From Beroe forskalii (Eukaryota > Ctenophora > Nuda > Beroida > Beroidae), in contig WFMF01000174.1 of assembly GCA_011033025.1 (NCBI GenBank), positions 248,001 through 312,000 of the forward strand: DNA of 64,000 nt, read 5' to 3'. This document shows, one piece after another, positions 35,701-47,637 of this stretch; position 1 is the stretch's first letter, and each line of letters begins with the position of its first letter. Made by a program: the position numbers and the translations under genes. The notes beneath the pieces are model-generated. The model had not been told where the DNA came from. It was given only the letters and a program-made list of their open reading frames with translations, and searched no databases.

Positions 35701-36867
35701 TGTTCTCTGATCTATGCCCTATTTATTTTTGCTTTTATGATGAGGTTTATATAATATATGGTTCTTATTTTGATACCTAGTTAGGTACTAATCTATTTAT
35801 AATTCATCACATTCATATGTTACCTAATTTTTATTGATGATGAAATGGTGTAAAATATAACATTCTATTTAATTGTTTTATTTACATTCTATTGTTTTAT
35901 TTATTCTTTTCAAAGGCCCAAATACTCAAACTCGAAGATTGGTGTGTCAAATTGGGCAGTATCTTTGAAGAATTGGTGTTTTTCAGTAAACTACACAAAA
36001 GTCACTAGCTTGTTGGGCAACCTCATTTGTACTGGGTGATCAGGATTTAGGCATCAACAGGTTTATTCAACTTGTAAAAAACATGTATATTTATAGTCAA
36101 TATTTGACAAAGCTTTACAAATAATTTCATTGATTAGAACAAAAATCTCATTAAGCAACCCTGTGAGAGGTGAATAAGTGAATAAAAGATAAAATGATTT
36201 ACAGATTGATGATACTTACAAAATATGTGCCATATACAAAACAATCATTATTAAATATAACATTGTGACAATCTTAGAAAATTAAAATAATTTATTAAAT
36301 TTCACCAAGTTGAGCTGTTTCAGGCATAAACCTAGAGACAATTATTAATGATATTTTTCTGTAGGAAAATTGAACAAGGGCAAAATGTCACTTTAAAAGT
36401 TTATGAAAGGGATTATTGATAAAAGGAGTTTTATTATACTAAAATGCTAGTAAGTAGGCATTCATGGATGGTGAGACAGTTATAGAGAAGCAGCTCAACT
36501 ATGCAAATAATCATTAATAACTGAATTAAACCCTTGCCATTCCAACCAATTCCATAAATATCTAGGGAACAATCAATGAGATAACAATGACCAATTAAAG
36601 ATTTCCTTTTCATTTCATCATGCTATATGATCAAGCAGCATACACATGGAACTACTTAGTAACTAAGTTATACTATATCATAGTATTACCTTATTTGCAA
36701 ACTCAAAGTAGTGCTTAACTTGTGAATAACATCTAAAAACATGAATGATTATTTGTCTAGTTCTATTTCATGATCATATACAATCATACTTGAACAATTA
36801 ACATTATCATTCATTTTCAAACAATCACCTCAACTACTGATCACAAGCAAGATATTGTAATGTCTCA
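35701..36867. other. Non-coding stretch, probably including the SFT2 gene 3' UTR
   Basis: AT-rich with no reading frame of interest. It lies downstream of the minus-strand SFT2-domain gene, so its right part is probably that gene's 3' UTR. Confidence 0.45.
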
Positions 36868-37341
36868 TTAGCATGGGCATTCCATGCCAGTGACATTTGA
36901 GAAACATGACTTCACTGCTGTTCTGGCATAAGGAATGTATGATATTGTGTACCAGGCAAATGCTAAGAATTGAATGATACAACAAAGAAGGGCCAATATG
37001 GCAATTTTGATAACAACTCCACACACAATGGTTAGAATGATAGAGACAAACAAAACTATGGTAGCCACCAGACGGTCCTTTTCAAACATTTTCTTGATTT
37101 GAGAAACAGGGCCTCTTAAAAATAGCGAACCACAAAGTGCTGTAATGGTACCAATGGAATACAACAGAGCAAATGCAGTGTATTTGCCAAGCCATAATTC
37201 TACAGTACCAAATATTGATAAAAATATCCCAATGATAAAACATGCACCAAAGGCATACAGCCTATTTTCCCAGGACAAGTTACACATGTTGTCTGGTTCA
37301 TCTGCATCAGGCTCACCCATCATCCTTGACATTAAACTCAT
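36868..37341 (-). CDS. SFT2-domain vesicle transport protein
   Basis: A 157-residue frame, close to the ~160 residues of human SFT2D2. SFT2 proteins are four-pass Golgi membrane proteins linked to retrograde endosome-Golgi vesicle fusion. The N-terminus is acidic and cytosolic (GEPDADEPDN); then come LSWENRLYAFGACFIIGIFL (membrane segment 1), a second segment around YTAFALLYSIGTITALCGSL, the family loop FLRGPVSQIKKMFEKDRLVA, a third segment, and a fourth ending QFLAFAWYTISYIPYARTAV. These match SFT2D1/2 along the whole length. The coding region has no intron, unlike the multi-exon vertebrate genes. A likely 5' UTR intron ends at 37361 (TTTTTACAG on the minus strand). Family certain; exact paralogue not. 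Confidence 0.88.
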   Translation of the reverse strand: MSLMSRMMGEPDADEPDNMCNLSWENRLYAFGACFIIGIFLSIFGTVELWLGKYTAFALLYSIGTITALCGSLFLRGPVSQIKKMFEKDRLVATIVLFVSIILTIVCGVVIKIAILALLCCIIQFLAFAWYTISYIPYARTAVKSCFSNVTGMECPC

Positions 37342-37515
37342 TGTAGAATACCTGCCTTAGCTGTAAAAATAGTGGAAAACGTTATTATTGATTAATTTAT
37401 TACATCTCACTTCCTGCCCTGGCTAGGGTGGTAACCCTCTGCATTATCAGAAAAAGCAAGAGAAATAGAGAGTCAGGACCTATCTAGAATATTCATTGTA
37501 AAATTTTTCTTATTT

Positions 37516-38560
37516 TTGATATGTTTATACTACACCTTTTCAGTTCTTGAGGTAAGCCCCAGGAATCTGGACCTGGCTGAGCAACAGTGGGTGAACAGAT
37601 TACTTACCATTCAGCCATTTGGGTTGAACAAAGAAAAACCTGGTGGTGTACTTGATTCATTCAGAGTGATGGAAAATAGGTCATTTACTCCCATATCTTG
37701 TTGTAGAGATAAAAATACAATTTGAAATTTGATTTTTACCCATAAGGCCAGTTCTTAATATTCTAACTTAGCTTTCACCCTTTAGTTTCAGGAGTTTCGA
37801 TAAATTTTTATTCATCAGTAATTTATCAAATTTGTTTTACACTCAGTTTATTCTATAATCATATTTGTAATCATGTTCCTCGGTGCTCTGGGATTCCCCA
37901 ACATCAATTTACATTATATGACATTCATATACGTTGCTTTTATATATTGATATTCGTCAGACTGTTGAAAATAGTTTGACTTCAGATAATATTATCGTTT
38001 CTTAATCATTGTAATTGTGATACACCTCTCATTACAAATGTTGGGTGCTTTCTCAACCTGTATTTTATAATATTTGACTCTCTTCGGAGATTTTTACTAC
38101 AATAGGTCACTGGGTCTCAAGATCCAGTGCTTATAATTTTTTTTAATATATTTTGGTTTATTGATTCTCTTTGTCAAGTCAGTGCCATTATTGTGTTAAG
38201 TGTGAACTTTTATGAATTATGATTTTGATATATTTACCAGTTAGTTGTATTTTATATTTGATATTAAAGTTTATTTTCCCATGGTTGCACATAATATCAC
38301 CTTTGGTTAATTTATCATGTTCATTTTTCATTCACTGTGGCATGCTTTTATAGATTTTATATACTTTTGAATGGTTTTCACATTTCCATTTCACCACACT
38401 ATCATAAACTCAGAATGTTGTGTCACACTTTGTGGAGTTCCTGAAGAAGAGATATTTTATCTCGAAACTGACAGTTGAATAGTGGTGCAAAGTGTATGGG
38501 TTCGATTTCATATTTGAGAATTTTTGTGTTTCACTGAAATGATCAATCACTTCAAACATT
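37516..38560 (+). mobile_element. Penelope-like element remnant (fossil)
   Basis: A short coding remnant near 37555-37660 reads NLDLAEQQWVNRLLTIQPFG followed by LNKEKP. It resembles the WI..L.T..P.GLN end of the GIY-YIG endonuclease of Penelope-like elements. About 770 bases downstream lies the hammerhead-like fold with CCTGAAGAAG and CGAAAC (38426-38494), typical of the ends of these elements. Only the 3' part survives, and it is old and broken. Confidence 0.6.
38426..38494 (+). ncRNA. Hammerhead-ribozyme-like fold
   Basis: The core CTGAAGA (38441) and CGAAAC (38463) flank a perfect hairpin GAGATA-TTT-TATCTC. Outer stem arms CACTTTG (38426-38432) and CAAAGTG (38488-38494) pair exactly, with TTC and GAA pairing next to the core. 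A short third stem ACT-GAC-AGT follows GAA. This is the three-stem plan of the type I hammerheads known from Penelope-like elements. The fit is imperfect, and whether it cleaves is unknown. Confidence 0.5.
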
Positions 38561-38716
38561 TATACTTAAATTGCATGCTACAGTAATGTAACTGGCCAGG
38601 GGTATAAGTAAGAGAATTCAGTGTCACAGGAGTTTAATAATAAGACATATGATGGAGGTCAGTTTTGTTGAACTAAGATGAACATTTGTAAAAGGCTATT
38701 AGAGACGTTCTGGTGA

Positions 38717-38761
38717 AATAAGATAAGATAAGATAAGATAGATAAGATAAGATAAGATAAG
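38717..38761. repeat. (AGATA)n microsatellite
   Basis: About nine units of AGATA, with one shorter unit in the middle. Confidence 0.9.
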
Positions 38762-39488
38762 CATTATGGTATATAACCATCTCTAATCTCATACCCAATT
38801 GATCAATATCAAATATTAACAATAATCTAGCACCATTTCATTATGATGTCATTATGACATCATCAATTTAGCAAAATTTTACTGCTTTTTTAGCAACAAC
38901 AGGTTATCTTTAATACTCTAGTAGCCAGGTAGGGTTGAGTATGCATTTTGGACGGCGTTTGTTTTGAGGGTTGGAATAGCTTCGTATGGTGGATACAAAA
39001 AAAGTTGGTGGGGACTCGTTAACTGTAAGTGTGGCGTTTGGCCCAAATTTGGCCCAAATCCAAAATTGGGCCATACGCAAACTTTGAGTTGGGCTATCTC
39101 AGCTTCCTTTTGGATTTGGGAGCAAACGTTGGTGTTTAAAATGACTGCAATGGTCGGATTATGCCAGGCGGACGATGGTTCTAAGACGATTCGAGCTTTA
39201 CTTTCCGAGATATTCACGATTTTGTTCATGCGCTGTAAGCGCATTGGCCCAATAACCACGAAATTTCTATCTTTCTACAAACTGAGTAAATTAAAATTGA
39301 AAAATCATCATGAATTGTCTTTTTACATGTCAGATCGATGAACCTGAACTCTTGTGATCAACATTAGATCTATTTATAGCCTTAAAAGCCTCATAATAGT
39401 TGACTTTCACCCCATTTCTATGCTATCGCATGGGCAAAATCAAGTTTTTAATGGTATATTTGATGCATATATCCTTGAACACATCTAG

Positions 39489-39642
39489 TGTTAACTTAGT
39501 AAATGATGACTAGTGATACAACAGGATTATGAATATATAAATATAACAAACAATCAAATCAGCCTCTTGGAGATCTTCTCTTCTATCTTCTTATATACCA
39601 CCAGACATATCCTAGAAGGAGTAGATAAATCAGAGATCAACA
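39489..39642 (-). repeat. 3' LTR of the copia element
   Basis: 154 bases, TG...CA ends, identical by eye to 47484-47637. On the minus strand it is preceded by a purine-rich tract (complement of TCTTTTCTTTTCTTC, 39649 onward). Confidence 0.93.
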
Positions 39643-39807
39643 TCAATCCTCTTTTCTTTTCTTCTTCTTCTTTCAGGCATCAGGTAGGAGTTCATTCTCA
39701 AGTCCTTGTGAAAAGTTTCTCTGTTCTCAGTGATCAGCATTACATCTAATCTTCTTCTCTTCTCTTTTTTCTTCTGCTTTTTCTTCTTATACATAAAAGC
39801 CATGATA

Positions 39808-42533
39808 TGTTATATCTCAATATCATACTTTATAGTTTCTAGATCTCTCCTAACCTCAGTTATATCTAGTTTAGGTTATGGCTTAAATAGTGATATATCC
39901 CTTGTGCTGAAGTGTTGTGATTCACCACCTTTCAGTGGTGAGTTATTAAGTAGTTTTATATTCTATTTGTTATATTGGTGTATTCTATTATATACTTGTA
40001 TTCTGAGATTTATGTCGAGACTTCTCTTGATATTATTGTTGATAAGTTGATATGATTCTGATTACAGTATATCTATATTTCAGATTGGTTTTACCTGTTA
40101 TCAACTACCAATTGTGTTTCATTGCTCACCATCTGTTTTCATTTAACAATGGTAGCAGATCAAGCACATCAAGGAATGACAGAGCTGGAGCAAGTTGATA
40201 GGGAAATTGCTGAAGCATTGGATAAGTTAGCTGAAGACCATGGACTGGACACAGATGATCTTGCTATACCAGAATACCTTATCTTTTATGGGGAGCATCA
40301 GGATTATTACAGCTGGAGATTTTCTGTTGAACATTGGAAAAACCACACTATAATAAAAGAGGAGAAACAGGGCCCCTTATTGATTGTGAAGATGCTAAGA
40401 GGAGATCCACAGCTAGATGCCCTGTGTTTAGATGATCATAACATCAATATGATATTGTATGAACTAGATATTGCATATGGGAACATATTGTGGATCAAGA
40501 AAGTGGAATGTCAGTGCAAGGAGTGTACAGATTTCTACGCAGTCATTGTTGAAAAGGAGCTTAAGATGGATGAAAGTTTGATGCATGAGTCAGATTCTGC
40601 TTTGGAATTGGAATTTCGTGAAAACTGTAAGGATGTGGATGCTCATCAGATCTTTGCTCATGATCCACTGTGTGAAGGCCATAAAAATGAAGTAATGAAT
40701 GAAAAAGAGGAATCTACTCATGATCCTGATAGTGGTTCAGATTTGTTTTGTTACGAGAATGAATCGATCAAAATGGAAGATGATTCCAAGACTAATATGG
40801 TAAAAGAAAATAATGCTGGACTCCATGCCTCATTTTACCAAAAGATCTTACCAGGGAGAACCTCAGAATTGCACGTGAATAAACCTCAATTGCCTGGAAC
40901 TATTCTGCATGATAATATGATAAAAGCTGGGAAATCATGTCTAACTCTCCTCACAAATGATGCTGGTGGGAATGACTATATCAAGCTTGGTCATGCTGGA
41001 CTGTGTAATGGTAAAACTAGCATGATTCATATGTGTGAGGAAAGATGGAAGATTGGATATGGTATGAAAAAAGGACTTGGTTATCATGACTCCCTCTCCC
41101 CAATGGAACTGCCTGACACAGCAATTACACCTCGTCCTTTTTGTAAAATGTTAGGTGGTTCAGAATTTCCTATTCAGAAATACCTACACTGCATGATATT
41201 GCATCTCTTCAATAATTGGCTTACTGTCCAAATTGAAGACCTTTCATCCAAAGTAATCAAATGTGGGGGGAAACAACATCTTATTTTGGGGCCAAATTTG
41301 ATTCAATGCTAGAATTACCCCAAACTGTAGAGTTGTGTAATCAATGAATTCACTTGATGTCCCTTACATTTTTCTATGTTCTGCGGAGGTGCTTCTTTGT
41401 TTTCTTTTTCATGCTATGTGGTTTGAAGGGATGGGGACATTGTTCAAAGTTTCAGTCTATTCCAATACCTGAATAAAATGAGCTGTTTGTTCAAAATAAA
41501 GTTGCTGAGGTTTGAGAACCACAATGAGGAAGTGAGGAATTGAGGAGGTGTTAACATTCTGCCCATGGAAGTATGGTGAAGAAGATTCTGTGGCTAAGGA
41601 CAATTACCTTTTCAGTCAGATTACTGGTGTGTAATTGGGAATTTTCTGGTATCTCAGCATCATATTTGGGAATTGTAAGGTAAAATGACAGTGAATTTGA
41701 TATTTCAGCTATTTTTATGGAATGCAATTTTATATAGTGTTATTTGAATATTGATTGAAATTGATTTGAAATTGATTGATATTATACTATTAAAATTACC
41801 TAACTAAGATCCATGATGAATAGTTATTAACTCATGATTTAATTAATTTATTACTATTTTTAATCAAATGAGTTTTGAATTTTAATTTCATAATTATTTA
41901 TAATATTTATTTATATTGCCAATCACTGATATCTGGGTATTTGGGCCGAGATCAGCACAGTTTGTAACTTTATGCTAGTGGATATGTGACATTTTAAAAC
42001 TTGTTATCGTACGATTTTGGATTGTAGATCAAAATGGGAGATTCTTATTTGATTGTTTTTATATTTCTTGTAGTTAGGTGGGAGATTGTTCTATTATTTC
42101 ATATTTCTATATTTGTATATTTCTTGCTAGTTAGGTGGGAGATTGTTCTATCATTTTATATTTGTATATTTCTTGCTAGTTAGGTGGGAGATTGTTATAT
42201 CTCAATATCATACTTTATAGTTTCTAGATCTCTCCTAACCTCAGTTATATCTAATTTAGGTTATGGCTTAAATAGTGATATATCCCTTGTGCTGAAGTGT
42301 TGTGATTCACCACCTTTCAGTGGTGAGTTATTAAGTAGTTTTATATTCTATTTGTTATATTGGTGTATTCTATTATATACTTGTATTCTGGGATTTATGT
42401 CGAGACTTCTCTTGATATTATTGTTGATAAGTTGATATGATTCTGATTACAGTATATCTATATTTCAGATTGGTTTTACCTGTTATCAACTACCAATTGT
42501 GTTTCATTGCTCACCATCTGTTTTCATTTAACA
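39808..42533 (+). mobile_element. Short gag-only LTR element inserted in the copia element
   Basis: Two 341-base LTRs (39808-40148 and 42193-42533) begin TGTTATATCTC and end CATTTAACA. They differ at about two positions by eye, so the insertion is young. TGATA flanks both sides. Right after the 5' LTR, TGGTAGCAGA matches a primer-binding site for initiator methionine tRNA. Before the 3' LTR, GGTGGGAGATTGTT is repeated three times as purine-tract-like units. The ~2-kb interior has a single gag-like frame and no pol, so the element depends on another for its enzymes. It looks whole for its type. Confidence 0.9.
40122..41312 (+). CDS. Gag-like protein of the short LTR element
   Basis: An open frame of 396 codons from the first Met, which lies in the LTR; a second Met at 40149 just after the LTR may be the true start. 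Residues 50-130 carry YYSWRFSVEHWKNHTIIKEE, KQGPLLIVKMLRGDPQLDAL and ILYELDIAYG, which line up with the Gag pattern of the host copia element (NFKKEVRLW, EKQAGTLLLKL, LLEMLDKIY). The C-terminal half is acidic and has no zinc knuckle that I can see. No protease, integrase or polymerase is present. Confidence 0.65.
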   Translation: MLTICFHLTMVADQAHQGMTELEQVDREIAEALDKLAEDHGLDTDDLAIPEYLIFYGEHQDYYSWRFSVEHWKNHTIIKEEKQGPLLIVKMLRGDPQLDALCLDDHNINMILYELDIAYGNILWIKKVECQCKECTDFYAVIVEKELKMDESLMHESDSALELEFRENCKDVDAHQIFAHDPLCEGHKNEVMNEKEESTHDPDSGSDLFCYENESIKMEDDSKTNMVKENNAGLHASFYQKILPGRTSELHVNKPQLPGTILHDNMIKAGKSCLTLLTNDAGGNDYIKLGHAGLCNGKTSMIHMCEERWKIGYGMKKGLGYHDSLSPMELPDTAITPRPFCKMLGGSEFPIQKYLHCMILHLFNNWLTVQIEDLSSKVIKCGGKQHLILGPNLIQC

Positions 42534-42796
42534 TGATACTAAGGGAGTAAGCAGGGCCAAGACAAAGTGATTAGGATGCTAAAAAGCCCAAACTTCACAA
42601 CTATACAAAATGCATTATGCACTAGATTTCTTGAAAACAAAGCACCTCCAGTGAGGATTTTCACAAAGCCCTATAAACATGGAATTTAAGTACGCTACCC
42701 ACAGCATACTTTCAAGCATTAAAATTATGCAGCTAAAACCCATGGATTATGCAATGGGTTGTGGCCTTTTATGTATTAGGCATGTGATTGATGTTG

Positions 42797-42915
42797 TTTT
42801 TTTTTTTTTTGTTTTTTTTTTGTTTTTTTTTGTTTTTTTTTTCAATCACAAAGTTGTTGTTGTTGTTTTTGTTTTTGTTTTTTGTTTTTTTTTTTTTTTT
42901 TTATTTTTTATTTCA
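42797..42915. repeat. T-rich low-complexity tract
   Basis: Long T runs broken by single G or GTT(GTT) units. On the minus strand this lies in the 3' non-coding part of the copia element. Poly-Phe frames here are artefacts. Confidence 0.9.
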
Positions 42916-43188
42916 ATAAATAAATGTAATAAATTATTTAATCACACTTACAACACAGTGCAGTGTCAAATGCTAAAAATATTTAGAAAATATTACTGTA
43001 ATAAATTATGAAGGTAAAAATACCCATTCCATGATGAAATAAAATTGCAAAATTTCAATACTGTGCTCTTTGCAGTCAAATCATCTGAAATTGCCAAAAC
43101 CCAAATAAAAGTCATGATAGAGAAAAATAGCCAGTATTAAACTTCATTGCCACTAGCAAAATCCATAAAAACAACCATCAATAGAAAT

Positions 43189-46100
43189 TCAGTTCAAGTG
43201 TGATCGAATTATAAGTCCACTTGGTCCTCTCTTTGTCAGGACATCAGCAGGCATCTGTTTTGATGCAATGAATGTAACAGACAGTTCTCCTCTTTCAATC
43301 ATTTCCCTGATAGAAGCAACAGTACATATTAGCCTTTTTTCAACAGGGTCCTTGGTTTTATACAACAGTTCTAAAAGACCTTTATTGTCTACAAAACATT
43401 GCATACTGATAGTATGGTGTATTCCAAGAATCTCCTTCAGGGTCTTTTCTATAAATATTGTATGATCAATGGCATTCAAGAGTCCAAGGCTTTCTGCAGC
43501 TATTGTGCTTTGACATACACGATTTAGCTTCACTGATTTCCACACTATAGGGTTTTTCACAGAACTGTCTTCATTAGTAATAAATATGATGTACCCAGAT
43601 TGGCTGCCATTATTTGGCAAGTTGCAAATGCTGCATCTGAGTAAGAGACTAGTCTGGGATGACTCATTAGTCTTGGAATTTCCTTGAAAGTTAGGCAAAT
43701 ATCATTATTATCCTTCACGTTTTTGACAATTTTGTTGTATGTAATGATATCCTGGACATTTGGATCTGAAAGATGATTACTCAACTGGCAAACTTCAAAA
43801 GATATGTCAGGTCTTGTTTGGATTGATAACCACAATAGTTGACCAACTCCAGTTCTCAGCAACCTATATTCATTGGAATTAACAGCAAATGTTTTTTGAG
43901 CTTTTCGTTTTGGAGTAATCTGTACTTGACTGAGCTCACTTATATACTTTGTTTGAGACACTGTTATTGAGAAATCATTTGGATTTTGAGTTACTTCCAG
44001 ACCAAGAAAAGTGAAAGCTAATTCATCATTGGATTTTATTTCAAAGCCTTCCAGCAAAGAGTTCACTAATTTATTCTCAAAACTTTGAGTTCCAGCAAAC
44101 ACGAAGTCATCAACATGAATCGTCATCATACCATCAAGTTCTCCATTTGAATGATGGTAAAATAATGCATCATCATAGGGACATCTTATGAGACCTGATT
44201 GCTGGATCTTTTCTTTCACATTTTCATACCACATTCGTGCTGCATCAGATAAACCATAAACACATTTCTTTAACTTCCAAACAACATTTGGTTTTGCAAA
44301 TTCTTTGGGTGGTATAATGAAGACCTTCCTTTCAATTGGCTTTCCTTGCAAAAATGCTGAGGCAATGTCAATACTTTGCAGTTTCCATTTGTTTGTAGCT
44401 GCTATGCTGAACAATAATCTCAAGGATTCTTTCCTACATGTTGGGCTCACAGTGTCAGTACTTTGTAGCTGATCCTCTTCGAACCCCCTAGCAACAAGTC
44501 TGGCTTTCTTCTTTCCTTTATTCTCTGTAAGAACCCACCTCGTTGATATTGGGTAATCATCATCTTCCATTTCATTCGTAGGAAATTCTTCAAACACTTC
44601 ATTTGCTTTCCATTTCTTTATCTCATCTCTCTTTTCAGAACCATATGGATCATTGTTCACAGGAGTCACAACCAGCTTCTTCTTTTCAACTTCAGATTTC
44701 TTTGAGCATAGTTTTTGTATTTTATTCTGTATGTTTGTTTCAGCTTCAATGTCAACCAGATTTTCCTCACTTACTTGGGTTTCAACATTGGGTTCATTTC
44801 TGACTGCTTCAGGATCATTTGGAGTTGACAGGATATCTTTTCTCATCATGTTCAGTGCATCTGAAAACTCATTGGTGGAGCTTTCCTGCACATGTTCTTC
44901 ATTTGGTGGATTGTTGCCACTGTTGGAGTCTGAAACTTTACCATACAAGTCATTTACTTTTACAAGTCTGGCTCTATGACATCGTATAAGATATCCTCCA
45001 TGTCTTACAAATATGACCTTACCATCAATACCAGCAATGCTACCTGGACCTTTCCAGCGTTTATCATTGTCTCTCTTGTAGTAAACAAGATCACCAAAAT
45101 TCAAATCTTCAGAATATACATCTCTAGTTTTGGCTCTGATTGCACGGCGAATCTTTTCACTTGCCTCTGATTCCATCTGTGCACGCCTAGCAACATAAAT
45201 TGCTCTTATCTGATGAGCCACTTCTTCACTTGGGCTTTCATCTTCCACAATGGTAGGGCTTGAATATGGATCATTTATGGATGGTAGATTTGGATTTTTA
45301 CCAAACATCAATTGGTAAGGAGAGAAACCATTGATGTTGGATAGAGAGTTTTTTGCATGTGTAGCCCAAGCAAGTGCTGTTTCAACTGAACATCCTGTTT
45401 CCTCAATAATCTTATCAACATTACTTGCTATCATTGCATGATGTCTCTCAACTAAACCATTACTCCATGGTGCTTCTGCACCTGTTGTTGCCACATGTAC
45501 ATTCAGCTTTTCACACATATCCATACAACTGCTGTTGACATATTCTCCACCATTATCAAACATCAATTTTTTGGGTGTTCCAAAAATTGCAAACCAATGT
45601 GTAAAAATGCTATTGACAATCACATCTTTGTTCTTGGACCTTACAACTTTAGATGAGGAAAAACGTGACTTGTGGTCAATCATATGTTGGAAATAGATAT
45701 TTTTCTCAGCATCATATACTTTGATATCCATGGCAACTGTATCATTGCAATCCTTTGCAAGAGGCATGCAAACTATAGGTCTGTTCTTTGGATGAGTATA
45801 TCTTCTACAAACTTCACAAGAAGAAGAAACTGTGTCAATCTCTTGTGATAGCTCTTTGCTCAATTTTCCACTTGCTCTCACTAATGACTTTAGACTGTCA
45901 CTGGTAGGATGAGCAAATTGTTTATGCAACTTCTTGGCTATAACAGAAAGCTTTTCTTCCTCTTCAATATTCAAAAATACATTTCCTGCACTGCAGACAC
46001 AAACTTCATTATGAACTGACATTTTGCTAATAGGAATGCTACAATGACCAGTCTCAGTGAAAATTATATTTTCTTTATTCCCAAAAGCTTCAACAGTATC

Positions 46101-46553
46101 TTCATTGAAATCCAACACCATCTTTGCTGACTTCATTGTCTGCTTACTGATTAACAGAGGAATTTGATCATGAACTACTTGAGCAGCAATAGTGATAGGC
46201 ATTTTGCAAACTAAAGCAGGAAAACTGCATTTTTCTGATGATTCTGTTGGAACATTATCTCCAAAGCGAAATGAAACCTTATTTTTCTCATATTTGACCT
46301 TATCCCTATCAGTTGGGCTCAAAGAATCAAGATAAGCATCTAGCCAATCTTTTCCACAAACAGTTATATTGCAGCCACTGTCAAGAACAGCAAGTCCAAA
46401 GTTCTGTTTAGTAAAATCTTTCATGACATCTTCATTTGTTGACTGGATATGTGGAGCATTTTGAAATAATGTTATGTCATTTGGATAAAAATGCTTATCA
46501 GGACATTCTGCTGCAAAATGATATATTGATCGGCAGTTATTACATACCATCAC
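43189..46553 (-). CDS. copia pol: protease, integrase, reverse transcriptase, RNase H (fossil element part)
   Basis: Domains in copia order: zinc knuckle CNNCRSIYHFAAEC; aspartic protease VLDSGCNITVCG; integrase with HKQFAHPTSDSL, CEVCRRY, FDNGGEYVN and WSNGLVERHHAMI; reverse transcriptase with RWVLTENKGKKKARLVARGF, SIDIASAFLQGK and HVDDFVFAGT; RNase H with AAESLGLLNAIDHTIF. Integrase before RT is the hallmark of Ty1/copia. About one break. The sequence resembles copia elements of marine invertebrates, but I do not assign a clade. Confidence 0.92.
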
Positions 46554-47470
46554 ATTGCCAAATCTGTCTTTAGGGTTAGTTTCTTTTCTTTTTGAGCTGT
46601 CATTTGTGGTAACATCATTCCTCCAGTTTGATCTGTTTTTCTTGGACCATTATTGTAGGAGCCTCTGCTACGAAAATTCTGAAATTGTCTTCTATTATTG
46701 TAGTTTTGTTGTCTTGGGTTTCCTCTATATCTCGAATTACCACGACTGTAATATGTTTGATATCCTGAGCTATCACTTTCAGTAGGGTCATCATTGTATT
46801 CATCAAAAGATGAATAATACATATTTTCTTCTGGTTCAGTCTTCACTTTAATATCAAATGACTTCTTTTCCACACTATCATCCTCAGATTTGACTGATAC
46901 AGGTTCTTCTAGCTCAGTGATTCTTTTGAGGGTATCTTTCATATTCTCATAAGTCAAATCTCCAACAATTGCTACAGCTACTGAGTACTTATATTCACTA
47001 ACATTAGCACTTCGAAGTAATTCATATGCAAGGACTGGAGATGGCAAATTAATTTCATGATCTTGCAGACGTTTCACAAGTTTCTCAAAATCCAAAACAT
47101 AATCCTTGATACTCTGCTTATTCTTTCTTGTAAGTTTACGAAATGAGTCATATGCATTAAACTTTTCCTTTGCCAAATCATCCATGTAAATCTTGTCAAG
47201 CATCTCCAAGAGGCAATCCACACCAGTTAGCTGTTTTGGTTGATCATCAATGGTAACAGTTTTTCCTTTTTGCAAGTCATCTATTGACATATCTAACGCA
47301 ACACTCTTTGCTTTCTCAGGGAGCTTCAATAGCAAGGTCCCTGCCTGCTTCTCAGCATCAACATTTGTTATTGAGGTCCATAGCCTGACCTCCTTCTTGA
47401 AATTCACATAACTCTCTTTTATCACTGGGATTGGTGGCCCATGTTTTGATTCAGTTTCTGTTTCAGACAT
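46550..47470 (-). CDS. copia gag (fossil element part)
   Basis: A 306-residue frame next to the 5' LTR. The N-terminal half has the copia Gag pattern: SYVNFKKEVRLWTSI, AEKQAGTLLLKLPEKAKSVA, LLEMLDKIYMDDLAKEKFNA. The C-terminal part is rich in Arg, Asn and Tyr (RGNSRYRGNPRQQNYNNRRQ), fitting RNA binding. The zinc knuckle lies at the start of the pol frame, which follows immediately. Confidence 0.88.
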   Translation of the reverse strand: MSETETESKHGPPIPVIKESYVNFKKEVRLWTSITNVDAEKQAGTLLLKLPEKAKSVALDMSIDDLQKGKTVTIDDQPKQLTGVDCLLEMLDKIYMDDLAKEKFNAYDSFRKLTRKNKQSIKDYVLDFEKLVKRLQDHEINLPSPVLAYELLRSANVSEYKYSVAVAIVGDLTYENMKDTLKRITELEEPVSVKSEDDSVEKKSFDIKVKTEPEENMYYSSFDEYNDDPTESDSSGYQTYYSRGNSRYRGNPRQQNYNNRRQFQNFRSRGSYNNGPRKTDQTGGMMLPQMTAQKEKKLTLKTDLAM

Positions 47471-47483
47471 TTCCTGCTATCAC

Positions 47484-47637
47484 TGTTAACTTAGTAAATG
47501 ATGACTAGTGATACAACAGGATTATGAATATATAAATATAACAAACAATCAAATCAGCCTCTTGGAGATCTTCTCTTCTATCTTCTTATATACCACCAGA
47601 CATATCCTAGAAGGAGTAGATAAATCAGAGATCAACA
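47484..47637 (-). repeat. 5' LTR of the copia element
   Basis: 154 bases with TG...CA ends. Just inside on the minus strand, TGATAGCAGG resembles a primer-binding site for initiator methionine tRNA, as used by copia elements. Confidence 0.92.

Larger units (their letters stand above)
39489..47637 (-). mobile_element. Ty1/copia LTR retrotransposon, young, nearly whole
   Basis: The two 154-base LTRs (39489-39642 and 47484-47637) look identical by eye, and TCTAG is duplicated at both flanks (39484-39488 and 47638-47642). The element reads right to left: LTR, primer-binding-type sequence, gag, pol, purine-rich tract, LTR. It has about one break in its coding part and is interrupted by a second LTR element (39808-42533). 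Without that guest it is about 5.4 kb. Identical LTRs imply a very recent insertion. It sits inside the palindromic element 38920-49103. Confidence 0.93.

Noticed and set aside
42679-43011. Phe/Val-rich frame.
   Set aside because: Forced by T runs in the 3' non-coding part of the copia element.
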